Assembly: GCA_037501455.1 (NCBI GenBank)
Contig: CM074860.1
Coordinates: 40,806,501-40,870,500 of the forward strand
DNA length: 64,000 nt
From: Lantana camara
Taxonomy: Eukaryota > Streptophyta > Magnoliopsida > Lamiales > Verbenaceae
Direction: 5' to 3'
Shown one piece after another: positions 24,501-36,258 of this stretch (positions are counted from its first letter, which is position 1; each line of letters opens with the position of its first letter). Made by a program: the position numbers and the translations under genes. Under the pieces are notes generated by a model that saw only the letters and a list, made by a program, of their open reading frames with translations, was not told the origin of the DNA and ran no database searches.

Positions 24501-26043
24501 TGACTAATTTCTGAGCCTCTGAGAACGAAAGTAGGGGTACGGTCTTCGATGTATAACCCGTGAGAACATCTGAACCCAACTGTACCTTCTTTGCCCGACA
24601 ATCCACGGTAGCACAGTGCCGGTATAACCAATCCATCCCCAGTATAGACCCGTATCTCTCCATTGGCATCACAATGAAATTGGTCAGAAATTCCCTGCCT
24701 TCAATTACCACTGGAACATCCCTGCAAACCTGATCCGTCTCTCGCCTACTACCGAAAGGAGTACTAACTAAATAGCGCACAGAAGTACACATAGCAGGCA
24801 AAGGTAATGTACTAGCAATAGAATGCGCAAGAAATGAGTGTGTAGCTCCTGGATCAAATAATGTATGGATGTTCGTGCCATGGATGCAAATAATACCTTC
24901 AACTACCGCGGCAGGGTCGACCTCTGCATCCTGCTCCTCTCCAGCGAGGGCATAAGCCCGAGCTCTCACAAGTGGCCTCGGACCTGCAGGTGGCGGATCC
25001 CGACGATCCGGGCAACCATCAACCATGTGCTCATCACTCCCGCAGATCAAACATAGCCCCAAACGTCGTCTGCAGTTATCATAGGTGTGAGTAGGAAGTC
25101 CACAGTATCTGCAGCCCGGTCTCTGAGGTGGCTGTGGTGGTACTGGAGCTCTCGGACCCCTCTGTAACGGTCCTGCAACCTTAGGCTTCTTCCCGGAATC
25201 CCTCTGCGCTAGAGGTGCAGAGTAAATCATCGGCCTCTTTCCTGAGCTCGATCCCTGGCCTGCTCTCGATCCTGAAGCCTGTCCAGTATGCTGAGTAGAC
25301 CTCTTGGCAGTACCAGAATCCTCAACTTTTAGAGCCTTTGCGGTAGCTTTCGCCCAGGTGCTTGTGTTAGCTGCTTTTAAGGCCTCCTGAATGTCGGGCC
25401 TGAGTCCCTGGACGAACTGCATCGCCTTGTGGAAATCATCATTCGCTATGTTAGGTGCATAGCGAGAAAGTCTCTCAAACTCTGCAATGTACTGCCCTAC
25501 AGACCTTCCTCCCTGCTTCAGCTCGGTAAACTCCCTCAATCTGCGAGTGCGGGAAGCTGGAGGAATATACTTGTTCTTAAACTCCCGCACGAAGGCCTCC
25601 CAAGTAATAGCAGCACCCGCGGCCTCTAGAACAATCTGTGTGCTCTCCCACCATGAATAGGCCTCGCCCTGGATCAAAGTGAGTGTACAGCGAGCCTTCT
25701 CCTGAGTATTACAAGGTATAAGCTGCCAGATCCTCTCAATCTCCTTTAGCCACATTTCTGCCTGAATATCGTCGCCCTTGTAGAACTTCGGGGGACGTTG
25801 GTTCTGAAACTCGCGCAAAACAGCAGAAATAGGGTTCTCCTGAAGAGCTACCAGCGCTGGTGGTGGTGGAGGTACCCTTTCATGTAACCTCCGATCAATC
25901 AGCCCCACCACTGCATTCATAAAATCCTGAGGCTGTGCCGGAGCAGGTGGAGGAGGAGGTGGTGATCTCTCACGGCGATGATGCCGGCGATGATGATGCC
26001 TGTGCCTAGGAGATCGGTCACGGTGAGGTCCATCACGATCCAT
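21535..26043 (-). pseudogene. A gag-pol polyprotein, 1502 codons with three nonsense codons
   Basis: A single frame from ATG 26043. Gag: His/Arg-rich then proline-rich start, capsid WWESTQ, and two CCHC knuckles near residues 312-345 ([28 protein letters not shown]). Protease [10 protein letters not shown] near 397; RT with FIDD near 726; RNase [11 protein letters not shown]; integrase with zinc-finger HH/CC near 1073-1125 and acidic residues in TMDFVSG, VSDRDPRF and GQTERL; C-terminal chromodomain RPVRILDRKFQ to ATWE. Lesions are only TGA at codon 1084 (22794-22792, in the IN zinc finger), TGA at codon 1365 (21951-21949, where Trp is usual) and TAG at codon 1423 (21777-21775, where Gln is usual). 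No frameshift seen. The ATG is preceded by TTTCAG|G. Confidence 0.93.
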
Positions 26044-26267
26044 CCTGAAATCAAATCACTACACATGCGTGGTTTAATTAATAAATGCAAATGGGTGCGT
26101 AGGATCAATAAGCACATATTCAAGAAAGATCAAGTAACTCAATTAACACAAAATTTCAAGTAGGATAAGTAATTCAGTGAAATGCAGACTCTCAAGTATC
26201 AAATAATCCTATGCCGTGCGACCTAGACTGACTCGACACGTCTCGAGAACCTCGGTTTTGCAACCGG

Positions 26268-26279
26268 GCTCTGATACCA
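26268..26279 (-). other. A primer-binding site
   Basis: The minus strand reads TGGTATCAGAGC, 8 bp inside the 5' LTR, followed by a CGGTTGCAAAACCG hairpin also present in C. Confidence 0.88.
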
Positions 26280-26287
26280 CCTGTAGA

Positions 26288-28873
26288 TGTAGCACCCTAA
26301 CCCCCAGGGCACTACATCCCCCGCACTATAGCCTCGATCCACGTATGAAATGGCAAATCCATACATAAACCCAAACTATAGCGAACGGGTGACAAAAAAA
26401 AATGACGAACTAGGCGGGACACTCCCCAACAAAAAGAGCCAACCATGAATTCAAAAGCTGAAGCAATAAAACAGTCATACATATAGGTACCATATTTGCC
26501 GAATAGATACGTATAGGTACCAACTTAACTATCAATACATTATCATCTATTCATAATATACATAATCGGGTATTCAAAATATCCTAACACCAGTCATATC
26601 ATGAGATGTTCAAAGCTATATATGAAAGGTACAATTCTAGACCCGTGACAGTGCAAGACTTGACCGGACTCCCGCCTAGCACGACCAAGCGCTCAAGTAC
26701 CTGAAAAGTGAAGTATCAGTCTTCCGAAGACTGAGTGAGGGGCAATAAATATATATAACACACATCACATGCAAATTGTAGCCTCGGGTGAAGACTTTGG
26801 AATCAAAATACTTGTATAGTTCAAGAAACTCGTTCTTTGCCCGAGATTACGACTAATCCAATTTAACAGTTTAGCTTGATCATTTAATGAACATGTGACC
26901 CCGGCGAGCAGGGGTGATTCTCCAACCTTTCCACCAAACGTGACAATACGTGCTTGCTTTATCGATTCAATACATGACCATGCAATTCCATTTAGTGTTC
27001 ACATAGACAGTTTCATGCTTGAAATCGTGCAATAACCCGAGGATATCCCGACATGCCGGATTAATCCCCAGTCTCCTTCTTCCTCCGGGTGATAGCAAGT
27101 TTGCAAGGCTCAACTATCCACGACATGGTGTGTGTAGGGGACATGACCCCCTAGACACGGAACTCCTTCCACCACTAATCTCCTAGTGGCTTCGGGGGTG
27201 ATCCCAACAATGTGAGGATAATTCAGAAGTTACCCGTCAGCCCTTGCTTTCCCGGTTGGCTCAAGAATTACCCTCGGGCCCACGTGCAATCATGTACTCG
27301 CCAACTTGCTTAAAAATCATGACAATCATGGCTTGCTTGCTTGAAATGTTTATAACTTTGAAAACATTTATAACTATAATATGCTTTGGCCGAAAAGGAC
27401 ACGTAGAGGCTATAGGGTTCGTTTTACCGAAAACAAAACCTCACCTTTCTAACAAAATGTGACAAGGATATACTCTACGGAGCCTGCTCCTCCTCCTCAC
27501 CCTCGTGACCTGTGCAAACACGAACGTATACATGAGACATGACCTAAAATGACTAAATACGATGAACGGCGGAAATACAATGAAATATCATGACATGATC
27601 AATGTAACATGCAATGATCCTGTTTTGCTATAAATGTATCATATAATAAGAATTTGGAACCGATAAAACCTTTGGATTGAAATGTGAAATATTGAAATTT
27701 TTGGCAGTCTGTGAGAGGGTCGCGGTCGCGACCATTTTTGCTCTATTTTTGGTCGCGGGCGCGACCTTATTTTTTCAGGAATTTTTTGGCTAATTTTCCA
27801 AGAAGTCGAGACAAGCCAAATTTGGGTCGCGGCCGCTACCGGTTTTATGTGTAAATTTGGTCGCGGGCGCGACCGAAATGGTGTGTATTTTGGTCGCGGT
27901 CGCGACCTGCAGTCTGGTCCGAAAAAACAGAGCAGAAAACAGAGCAAGGCTACGGCAACCACAACAAAGCACCAAAATTCCAGTTTTGATCAATAAAAGA
28001 CAATGATTTCAAGCAATATCCATGCATATATATTCAAGATATGAAAATATAACCTTTAAACACATAATTCATGAAAATCATCAATGATTCAAGCTTCCAT
28101 GTTCATGCATATTTTGATCATCCAAGCCAAATTCAACCAAGGATTCATGCTTCCAAGCAATTCTTTGTCACATAATCATGCTTTGCTCAATAAATACTTC
28201 ATCTAGCATATAATTCCTAAACCCTAGCTATATCAAATATGATCAAAATCACCAATTCATGCCAAACCAACCTTTCAAGACTAAGAAATGAAGAAGATGG
28301 ATGATGATGATGTCTAAGCTCCCAAACTTTGAAATATTTCTTGAAATCTTGTATGGAATGATGAAAATCTCTTCTTTCTTGTAGCTTGAACAAACCGAGA
28401 GAGAAAGGAGCAAATTGTTGGGAAATTTGGATGAATTTTGATCAAGGAAGCTCATGGAAGCCTAATAACGTGATTCACCATCCTTGATTTATGTGAAATG
28501 TGCTAATTGCCAATTAATCCTCTAAAGATTCAAGTCATGCAATGAAGTATATGAGGTTTTGAATTATGATCAATTAAGTCCTTGGAATAATATGCAATTA
28601 GGTCCCTAAAGTTAGAAAAATAATCAAGTAGGGACGATTCGGTAATTCAACACTCTCGGTTGTGATTTTATGCAATAAATATTTTTCCGTGTCATGAATC
28701 AATATTTTCAACGATATGAATTCAAGTAATTTGCGTAAACGATGTTTCATGAATTTTATAAAAATATGAAATGACACGTAAGAATATTGTGAAAATAGAG
28801 AATTAAAATAAATCCTACGCTCAAAACTCACACGTGGCGTGCTTACCTGTTCATCCGGAACCGGGGCGTTACA
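26288..28873 (-). repeat. A 5' LTR
   Basis: 2586 bp partner of 18918-21496, with the same signals and an intact palindrome cluster. Confidence 0.92.
27718..27907. repeat. Palindrome cluster, core GGTCGCGGNCGCGACC (A 5' LTR)
   Basis: Five units, four of them near-perfect (GTCGCGGTCGCGAC, GTCGCGGGCGCGAC twice, GTCGCGGTCGCGAC) and one diverged GGTCGCGGCCGCTACC. Less decayed than the other LTR copy. Confidence 0.75.
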
Positions 28874-29541
28874 ACTTTAGTCTCTATGGTTATGTGTACT
28901 TAATGAAGTACAAATCTGAGGCTTTTGAGAAATTCTTAGAATTTGAAAAGGAGGTTGAGAACCAAACTGGTCACAAGATCAAGAAACTTCGATCTGATCG
29001 AGGTGGCGAGTATCTTAGTGAAGAATTCCTTAATCATCTCAGAGATAATGGAATTATCTCTCAGTGGACTCCTCCGGGAACTACTCAGCTTAATGGGGCT
29101 TCTGAGAGAAGGAATCGAACCCTACTTGATATGGTTCGCTCCATGATGAGTTTCACTGACTTACCACCTTCTTTCTGGGGTTTTGCTCTAGAATGTGCAG
29201 CCAAGATTTTGAATCTTCTTCCTTCTAAGTTAGTCCCGAAAACGCCCTATGAAATGTGGCATGGTAAAATCCCTAGTTATTCTTACTTAAGAATTTGGGG
29301 TTGTCCTGCTTATGCGAAGAGGACAGTGGGAGATAAGTTAGAAGCTCGTTCTAACTTATGCTACTTTGTTGGCTATCCTAAGGACTCCATAGGATACTAC
29401 TTCTATGATCAAACTGAACAAAAGGTGTTTGTTTCAAGAAATCCAACTTTTCTTGAGGAATCGTTCCTAGAAGAAAAGAAAGGCAAGATCACAGAACTCG
29501 AAGAAATTCGAGATGTTCCCACTCCACATTTAGAGGACACG
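28874..29541 (+). pseudogene. D copia integrase, C-terminal part
   Basis: Continues the frame interrupted at 18917 (28874-28878 is the TSD copy). It carries the second catalytic Asp in RSDRGGEY and the Glu in GASERRNRT, then the conserved FWGFALECAAKILNLLP and the GKP-type segment WGCPAYAKR. The frame is open with no stop here. Element B interrupts it after GAGGACACG (TSD ACACG, 29537-29541). DDE residues are intact. Confidence 0.88.
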
Positions 29542-30219
29542 GGAACTCCACGTACTTGTCGTGAAACTCAATACATTGGAGTTCTAAGAATCTGATCGTC
29601 CACATTCAAGGTTAAAATTAAGGAGTGTGACCCATTTGCTATATTAAGCAAGGAACCAACACTATCAAGATGAAAGTAATGCATCCCGTCGACTATAATG
29701 AGTCGGGAAATGACATTATCCGGTGGAGGGTTTGAAACCTTAATGACGTTCAGCCAAGAACTAGAGAGTTTAACTCACTTGAATCACAAGGCTAGAATTT
29801 AAAGATACATGCATGTGGATTCTAAGAGACAATTCAGAATTCAAAGAGACAAGCTATTCCTGCCTCTTTCATTTTAGGGTAAATAAAATGGGCTTAACCT
29901 AATCTGAATGCATGGAAAATAAATAAAAAGATGACCCAAAGTATAATATAATAGTTCAGGGCTAAATTACAATAAACTTAACACAATTTGAGCTTAAAAT
30001 TCGATCACTAAAACGTTGAAACAAGGTGAGTTGGATCCAGCTGAATACTTGTCTTCTTGGAGCTCATCTTGACTTATTTGGATCAAAAGAGATTGAACTT
30101 CTTCTTGCATTCCTTTGGATCGTGACCTTGTGATAGGTCCAACATAACTTGGTTCATCTTGAGTTGTGATCATATCAACATTTGGATGAAGGTGTGGCCT
30201 TATCTTATGATTCACATCA
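29542..30219 (-). repeat. B 3' LTR
   Basis: 678 bp; ends TTCACATCA at 30219. Its outer end starts GGAACTCC instead of the TGATACGAACTCC of the partner, so a few terminal bases are changed or lost although the TSD is kept. Lacks a short segment present near 50432-50462 of the 5' LTR. Confidence 0.85.
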
Positions 30220-30491
30220 TCCTCCCCTTCTTGAAAAGGATTCGACCTCAAATCCAAATCTGCACCAAAAGGAGTTAAATCAGCCACATTAAAAGTTACA
30301 CTTACACTATACGTACCCGGAAGATCAATCTTATATGCATTATCATTAATCCTCTCCAGCAGTTTGAATGGTCCATCTCCCCTTGGATCAAGCTTGGACT
30401 TCCGTTGGTTATTGAATCTCTCCTTCCTAAAATGCACCCAAACTAAATCACCTTTCTTGAAAACAAACCTTCCTTCATCCCTTGTTAGCAC
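29994..30491 (-). pseudogene. B pol C-terminus running into the 3' LTR
   Basis: The frame carries the integrase C-terminal GDLVWVHFRKERF and GDGPFKLLERINDNAYKIDLPG, then TFNVADLTPF, and crosses the PPT (encoded as QEGEDD) into the LTR, where about 72 more residues include SYVGPITRSRSKGMQEEVQSL. Extension of pol into the LTR with a PITRSR-like tail is known for CRM elements, whose tail (CR motif) takes the place of a canonical chromodomain. It overlaps the preceding integrase frame by a shift near 30480. Confidence 0.75.
30220..30239 (-). other. B polypurine tract
   Basis: The minus strand reads AAGAAGGGGAGGA directly before the 3' LTR, embedded in coding sequence. Confidence 0.75.
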
Positions 30492-31302
30492 GGATCATAG
30501 CTTCACTGTTTCTCTTGAGGATATGAAGCCGTGTATCTTGATGCATTTTCTTCACTCGTTCAACCTTCTCTTTCCCATCTAAACTCACAAGCTCATTCAT
30601 AGGCAAATGAAGTAAATCGAGAGGGGTTAAAGGGTTAAATCCATACACAACTTCAAAAGGTGAACAGTAAGTAGAAGAATGTATTGAACGATTATAAGCA
30701 AATTCGACCAACGGAATACATTCAACCCAATTCTTTGAATATGTTTTAAAAACAGCCCTTAAAAGAGTTCCCAAGGTTCTATTCACAACTCCCGTTTGTC
30801 CATCCGTTCGAGGATGACAAGTAGTTGAAAACAACAACTTACTTCCCAATTTTCCCCACAAAACCCTCCAAAAATGACTTAGGAACTTCACATCTCGATC
30901 ACTTACAATAGACTTTGGAATTCCATGAAGTCTTACTACCTCTTTAAAGAATAAACCTGCCACATTTGTTGTGTTATCCGTTTTATTACAAGGGATAAAA
31001 TGTGCCATTTTTGGGAAACGGTCAACTACAACAAAAATTGAATCCTTTCCCCCTTGTGTTTTTGGCATTCCTAACACAAAATCCATAGACAAATCTAGCC
31101 AAGGATGAGTTGGAACCGGCAAAGGTGTGTAAAGGCCGTGAGGTTTTACTCGGGATTTAGCCTTCCTACAAGTTATGCTTTTTTGGCAAAATCTTTCAAC
31201 ATCTCGTTTCATGTGAGGCCAAAAGAAGTGTTCTTTTATCATGTTCAAAGTTTTTAAAACACCAAAATGCCCCATCAAACCACCCCCATGAGATTCACGC
31301 AC
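30475..31302 (-). pseudogene. B integrase, catalytic Glu lost
   Basis: 275-codon frame starting at [13 protein letters not shown]. Zinc-binding His/Cys are visible ([21 protein letters not shown], then CQKSITC), followed by the first Asp in [11 protein letters not shown] and the second in IVSDRDVKF. At the third site the text is [15 protein letters not shown]; the usual residue after GQT is Glu, here Gly, so the DDE triad is broken. A frameshift near 31290 separates it from RNase H. Confidence 0.85.
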
Positions 31303-32351
31303 AAGTAATTGACGTAAGGAACAATTAGGTATACAGAATTATTTTCTCGAAAGAGATAGCCATCTTGAACAAAATATTTATCAAAAGGTTTCAATTCACA
31401 AGATGCAAAGATTTCAGCAAAATCAGAATCACTCACATAAAATTCCTTAATGTGATCAAATCCCATGAATTTAGTACTAAGGGTAGAGAGAAGAGTGTAC
31501 CTACGTGATAGTGCATCTGCCACAACGTTGTCTTTACCCTTTTTGTATTGATTCACACAAGGAAACATCTCTATGAACTCAACCCAATGAGCATGCCTCC
31601 GGTTCAAGCTCCCTTGCCCTTTCAAGTACTTAAAGGACTCATGATCCGAGTGAATGAAGAATTCTTTAGACCACAAGTAGTGCTGCCACGTTTCTAGGGC
31701 TCGAACCAAAGCATACAATTCCTTGTCATAGGTGGAATAGTTCAAGGCTACTCCATTTAATTTCTCACTAAAGTAAGCAATTGGCCTCCTTTCTTTCATA
31801 AGCACGACACCTATACCAATACCAGAAGCATCACATTTGATTTCAAAGGTTTTAGAGAAATTTGGTAAAAGTAAAAGAGGAGCTGAACTTAGCTTTGATT
31901 TCAACATTTGAAATGCCTTTTCTTGAGCTTCCCCCCACTTGAATCCAACACTCATCTTGATAACTTCCGTCAAAAGAGCTGCAATGGTGCTGAAATTGGG
32001 CATAAATCTCCTATAGAATCCGGTTAAACCATGAAAGCTTCGAACTTCCGTAATGGACTTAGGTGTAGGCCACTCTTGAATTGCTTTCACCTTTTCTTCA
32101 TCTACTTCGATACCACCTTCACTTACAACGAATCCAAGAAACACGACTCTATCCATGCAAAAATTACACTTTTTGAGGTTAGCATACAATTTCTCTTTTC
32201 TTAACACCTCAAGTGCCATTTTCAAATGCTCAACATGTTCATGCAAGTTATGGTTGTAAATTAATATGTCATCAAAATAAACGACTACAAACTTGCCAAT
32301 GTAAGCACGTAACACATGATTCATCAATCTCATGAATTGTACTAGGTGCAT
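31275..32351 (-). pseudogene. B reverse transcriptase (palm) and RNase H
   Basis: Starts in RT at [23 protein letters not shown]; the catalytic YFDD is intact. Thumb [14 protein letters not shown], connection [23 protein letters not shown], RNase H with [22 protein letters not shown] and [10 protein letters not shown], and the ADALSRR end. Separated from upstream RT by a one-base frameshift near 32340 and a TGA where Trp is expected (GLYE-stop-LVMPFG). Confidence 0.88.
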
Positions 32352-32376
32352 TAGCTAAGCCAAAGGGCATTACTAA

Positions 32377-33269
32377 TCATTCATACAACCCATGCTTTGT
32401 TTTAAATGTCGTTTTCCACTCATCACCTTCTTGCATGCTTATTTGATGATATCCACTTTTCAAATCAATCTTAGAGAAAATTGTAGAACCATGCAATTCA
32501 TCAATCATATCATCAAGGCGAGGTATGGGATAATGATACTTTACCGTGATCTTGTTGATAGCCCGACAATCCACACACATTCGCCAAGTGCCATCCTTTT
32601 TAGGTACCAAAAGCACTGGAACAGCACATGGACTCATACTCTAACGTACATACCCCTTCTCAAGAAATTCCTCGACTTATCTTTGAAGTTCCTTAGTTTC
32701 TTGAGGAGTGCTTCTATAGGCTGGTCGGTTCGAAATTACAGCTCCGGGAATGAGATCAATTTGGTGCTCTATCCCACGAATTGGAGGCAATCCGGGTGGA
32801 ATCTCCCCCGGAAACACATCTTTGAACTCCTGCAAAAGAGAGGAAGCAATACTAGGTAAGGGAGGGGTGTCGTTAGAAGATAAGAAGGTCTTTTTATACA
32901 TCATGATCATCACCAGCCTTTCTTTTTTAACAACGCCCTCAATTTCCTTTTCTTTTGTAAGAAAACTCATTTTCTTCTTTCTTTCTTTTCAACTTCATTT
33001 TTTCCTCCCTTTTCTTTTCCTTTCTTTTCAACTTCATTTTTTTCTTCTTTGTCACATTCTTTTTTTCCGACTATATTCTTTACTTCTTCTTTTTCCCTAT
33101 CACTATTACAATCATTGCGTTTAGAAGAGGCTGAAATAGACTCCTTCAATTGGCATTGCTCTTTGTACACTTGATTGGGTGGTAGTGGTGCCAAGGTAAT
33201 GTTTCGGCCATCTTTGGTAAAACTATACTTGTTTTTGTATCCATCATGCAACGTCTTCCTATCAAATTG
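32377..33269 (-). pseudogene. B pol: protease-RT linker and RT fingers
   Basis: The RT start [39 protein letters not shown] and [13 protein letters not shown] is preceded by VFPGEIPPGLPPIRGIEHQIDLIPGAVISNRPAYRS. Upstream is a Lys/Glu-rich low-complexity stretch (32970-33090). A stop near 32641 splits the frame. Part of the pol polyprotein of B; not a separate gene. Confidence 0.8.
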
Positions 33270-34050
33270 TCACGGTCTTCCAAGCAAAATGTGTCCGGCA
33301 TGCATAGGCACCACATCACAAAGTACCTCATCCGTGTATTTACCAATGGAAAAAGAAATGAGAACTTGCTTTGTTACCTTCAATTCACCAAGTTCATTGA
33401 GCCATTGAAGCTTGTAGGGTTTCGGATGCTTCAAGGTTTTAAGTCCGAGCCTTTCCACCAACAACTTGCTAGCAACATTCACACAACTCCCTCCATCAAT
33501 GATCAATCCACACACTCATTCCTTAACATGACACCGAGTGTAAAAGATGTTCTCTCGTTGCTGTTCATCCTTGTCCTTAAGGGCTTGGGTGTGTAAAGCC
33601 CTATGGACCACCTAACTTTGCCCTACAACCGCATGTTCAACATCACTCTCCTCATCCGGTGAATCATGGTCTACTTCATGGTCCTCACTTTCAGTTTCAA
33701 TTTCTCCATTATCCAACATGATCATGGCCTTCTTATTTGGACATTGGGACATAATATGACATGCTCCATGACACTTGAAACACTTAATATCACGAGAGCG
33801 TTGATTAGAATTATTACCTTTCTCAAATGAACCCTTAGCCATGGGTGGATCTTCCTTAGGTTTGGACTGTTTTTCGGATGCTTTTGAAGTAGAAGTCCAC
33901 TTGGCTTTAGAAGGATTTGGTTCATCACATTTAGTCATCGTACGCCCCTTCTTGAGTTACCTTTCCACCTTGATAGCCATATGAACCACTTCATCAAGTT
34001 GAACATAATGATGAAGTTCTACTATGTTTGCAATCTCTCGGTTGAGACCA
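33270..34050 (-). pseudogene. B gag C-terminus and protease
   Basis: Continues gag from 48990 after element C: NREIANIVEL, a CCHC knuckle CFKCHGACHIMSQC (Gly-to-Cys inside the knuckle compared with B2), an acidic linker, then the protease start GLIIDGGSCVNVASKLLVERL and ILLGRP. Stops occur near 33960, 33613 and 33516. TSD GACCA is at 34046-34050. Confidence 0.8.
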
Positions 34051-34577
34051 TGTAACGCCCCGATTTTTATTCAGTAATATCTTATGTTTAAAATAATTTT
34101 ATAATACTTTCATGCAATTTTATAAATTTATGTCAAATTGAGAATTTATTTCATGACTCGAAAATATTTATTTCGTGAAATAATTACCGAATATGATTTA
34201 ATTGTCAAACTTGGCATATATGTTCATTCTTTTAAATTTAGGGACCAAATCGCATAACATTTTCAAGGACTCAATTGATCATTTTCCAAAGCTTTTCATC
34301 CTTAATTGCATGACTTAATTATTTGAGGGACTAAATTGTAATTTAAGCATTTCACACATTTCAAAATGGATGAATCACGGTATAAACATTCCATGAACTT
34401 CCTTGATCATTTTTCATCCCAAAATCCATCGGTTGCTTCCTTTCCCCTCACCGAACCATTCCACAAGAAAGAAAGAGGAGATTTTCAATCCTTGCATCAA
34501 GAATTTCAAGAAATAATTCAAGAATTGAAGCTTTATCATCATCATCCTCTATCTTCTCCATTTCTTTCCATTTCAAG

Positions 34578-36258
34578 GTGGGTATATGCATGGTTTGGGG
34601 ATTCTTGTTTAAGTATGGATGAGCTAGGGTTTAGGAGTTATATGCTAGATGAGTTAGTTGAAGTTGGAAGCATGATTATGTGATTATGATCATGAATTAT
34701 GGCATGATTTGTGCATGAATTTAATGGAAAATCAAGCTTGAATGATCAATATGAACTTGAGCTAGAAACCTTGGAAATCGTGATGATATTTCATGCTTTG
34801 AGTGTTTAAGTGTTAGGATATCATTTCTTGAGCACATATGCATCATATTACCAGAAAATCCTAATTTTGTTAATTGAAAATGGAATTTTGGTTGCTTTGT
34901 TGCTCATTGCCGAGAGCCTCCCCTGTTTTGCTCTATTTTTGTAAGTTACAGAAACAGGGAACGGTCGTTCCCAACCTCAAGGCATTGTGGGAACGGGCGT
35001 TCCCCTCTTTTAAACAAAAACAAGGCGGCCGAGCATGGGAACAACCGTTCCCATTTTGGCCTTGCGCCGGAAGGGCCGTTCCCAGCTAAGGCGCATTTCT
35101 AAAGTTGAAATCGTTGGCGCGTTTTGGGGATTCATGGGAACGACCGTTCCCATTTACAAAGGGAACCCGGAACGGCCGCTCCCACCTGGATTGCAGAACA
35201 AAATATTCTACATAAAATTACATTTTTAGCCCCTCGATCCAACGACTTCTTCGACCCCGAATTGCTTTTATATGATCTCATATGTACTGAAACGAGATGT
35301 TTTCATGCCACATTGTGATTTGCACGTCATCTCGTTGCATTTTGCCGTTCGTCATATTTGGTCCATTTTGAGTCAAGTCTCACGTGTACACGTCTATTTT
35401 GCACAGACCAGCTTCGTAGGGACGAGGAGCAAGCCCCGTAGGCCGTGCCCTACTTATCTTTTGTCGGTAAAGGTGAGGTTTAATTGTTAGTTATATAGAA
35501 CCCGTATATCCCTTATGTGATATTTCGGCCAAAAAGGTATTTGTATTTAAAGTCTCTATAAATCATTGATCATTTCAAGTCGTGTTCAAGCAAGCAAGCA
35601 AGCCATGTATTGTTTCGTGCATGTTTAGGCGAGTAGCATGATCGTTCACGTTTGGGCCCGAGGGTAGTGACTAGAGCCAACGGGAAAGCAAGGGCTGACG
35701 GGTAACTCTGGTACTATCCTCAACATGTTTGGGGTCACCCCTGAATCCGCTAGGAGGTTAGTAGAGGAAGGAGCTCCGGGCTTAGGGATTCATGTACCCT
35801 CTGCTCAATGAGATTGGATGTTGGGGCCTTGCAATCCCATCATCAAACCGGAGGAAGAAGAAGACTGGGGACGAGTCCGGCACCACGGATGCGCCTCAGG
35901 TTATTGCATGATTTCCATTCCATGAACGTGTTATATGACTACACTATTGCACGATTGCACGATAATGGAATTACATGATCACCTATTTATTAATAATCAA
36001 GCGAGCATGTACATGTTCATTTGGAGTTCGGTTGGAGACCGCCCTCACTCGCCGGGGCCATGTATTGATTGATTGCATGAAACGAACCAGTAATTAATAT
36101 TGACTGTTGTACTCTCGGGCAAAGAATACTTTAATCTTGAAATCATATAATTATCTTTTATAAACCTTTACCCGAGAATATAACCTGCATGTTAACTGCG
36201 CTAATATATATGTAAACCCCTCACTCAGTCTTCCATGGACTGACGCCCCACCTTTCAG
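34578..36258 (+). other. Putative leader intron in C LTR1
   Basis: Donor CAAG|GTGGGT and acceptor CCTTTCAG|GT flank 1681 nt containing the palindrome cluster. The upstream exon (from about 34381) aligns by eye with the corresponding part of the A LTR, including CATGA(A/G)CTTCCTTGATCA and a run ending just before the donor. The same sites exist in LTR2 and LTR3. Confidence 0.45.
34957..35183. repeat. Palindrome cluster, core GGGAACGNNCGTTCCC (C LTR1)
   Basis: Six units, among them GGGAACGGTCGTTCCC, GGGAACGGGCGTTCCC and GGGAACGACCGTTCCC, separated by 20-70 bp of unrelated sequence. Confidence 0.78.

Larger units (their letters stand above)
18918..28873 (-). mobile_element. Element A: Tekay/Del-like chromovirus, almost complete
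   Basis: 9956 bp, perfect TSD ACTTT (18913-18917 and 28874-28878). Minus orientation: 5' LTR 26288-28873, PBS 26268-26279, one long gag-pol frame 26043-21535, PPT 21497-21508, 3' LTR 18918-21496. Domain order gag-PR-RT-RH-IN-chromodomain is that of a chromovirus, and RT text fits Tekay/Del. A hand comparison of the LTRs gives roughly 50 differences in about 2580 bp (near 2%), mostly transitions, so insertion is fairly recent and younger than host D. Confidence 0.93.

Noticed and set aside
21535..26043. Long frame as a host gene
   Set aside because: Full gag-PR-RT-RH-IN-chromodomain order between LTRs with TSD; it is the A polyprotein.
34874..35490. Several 64-72 codon frames in C LTRs
   Set aside because: Overlapping frames through the palindrome cluster, no start context, apparent conservation only reflects recent duplication of the LTRs.
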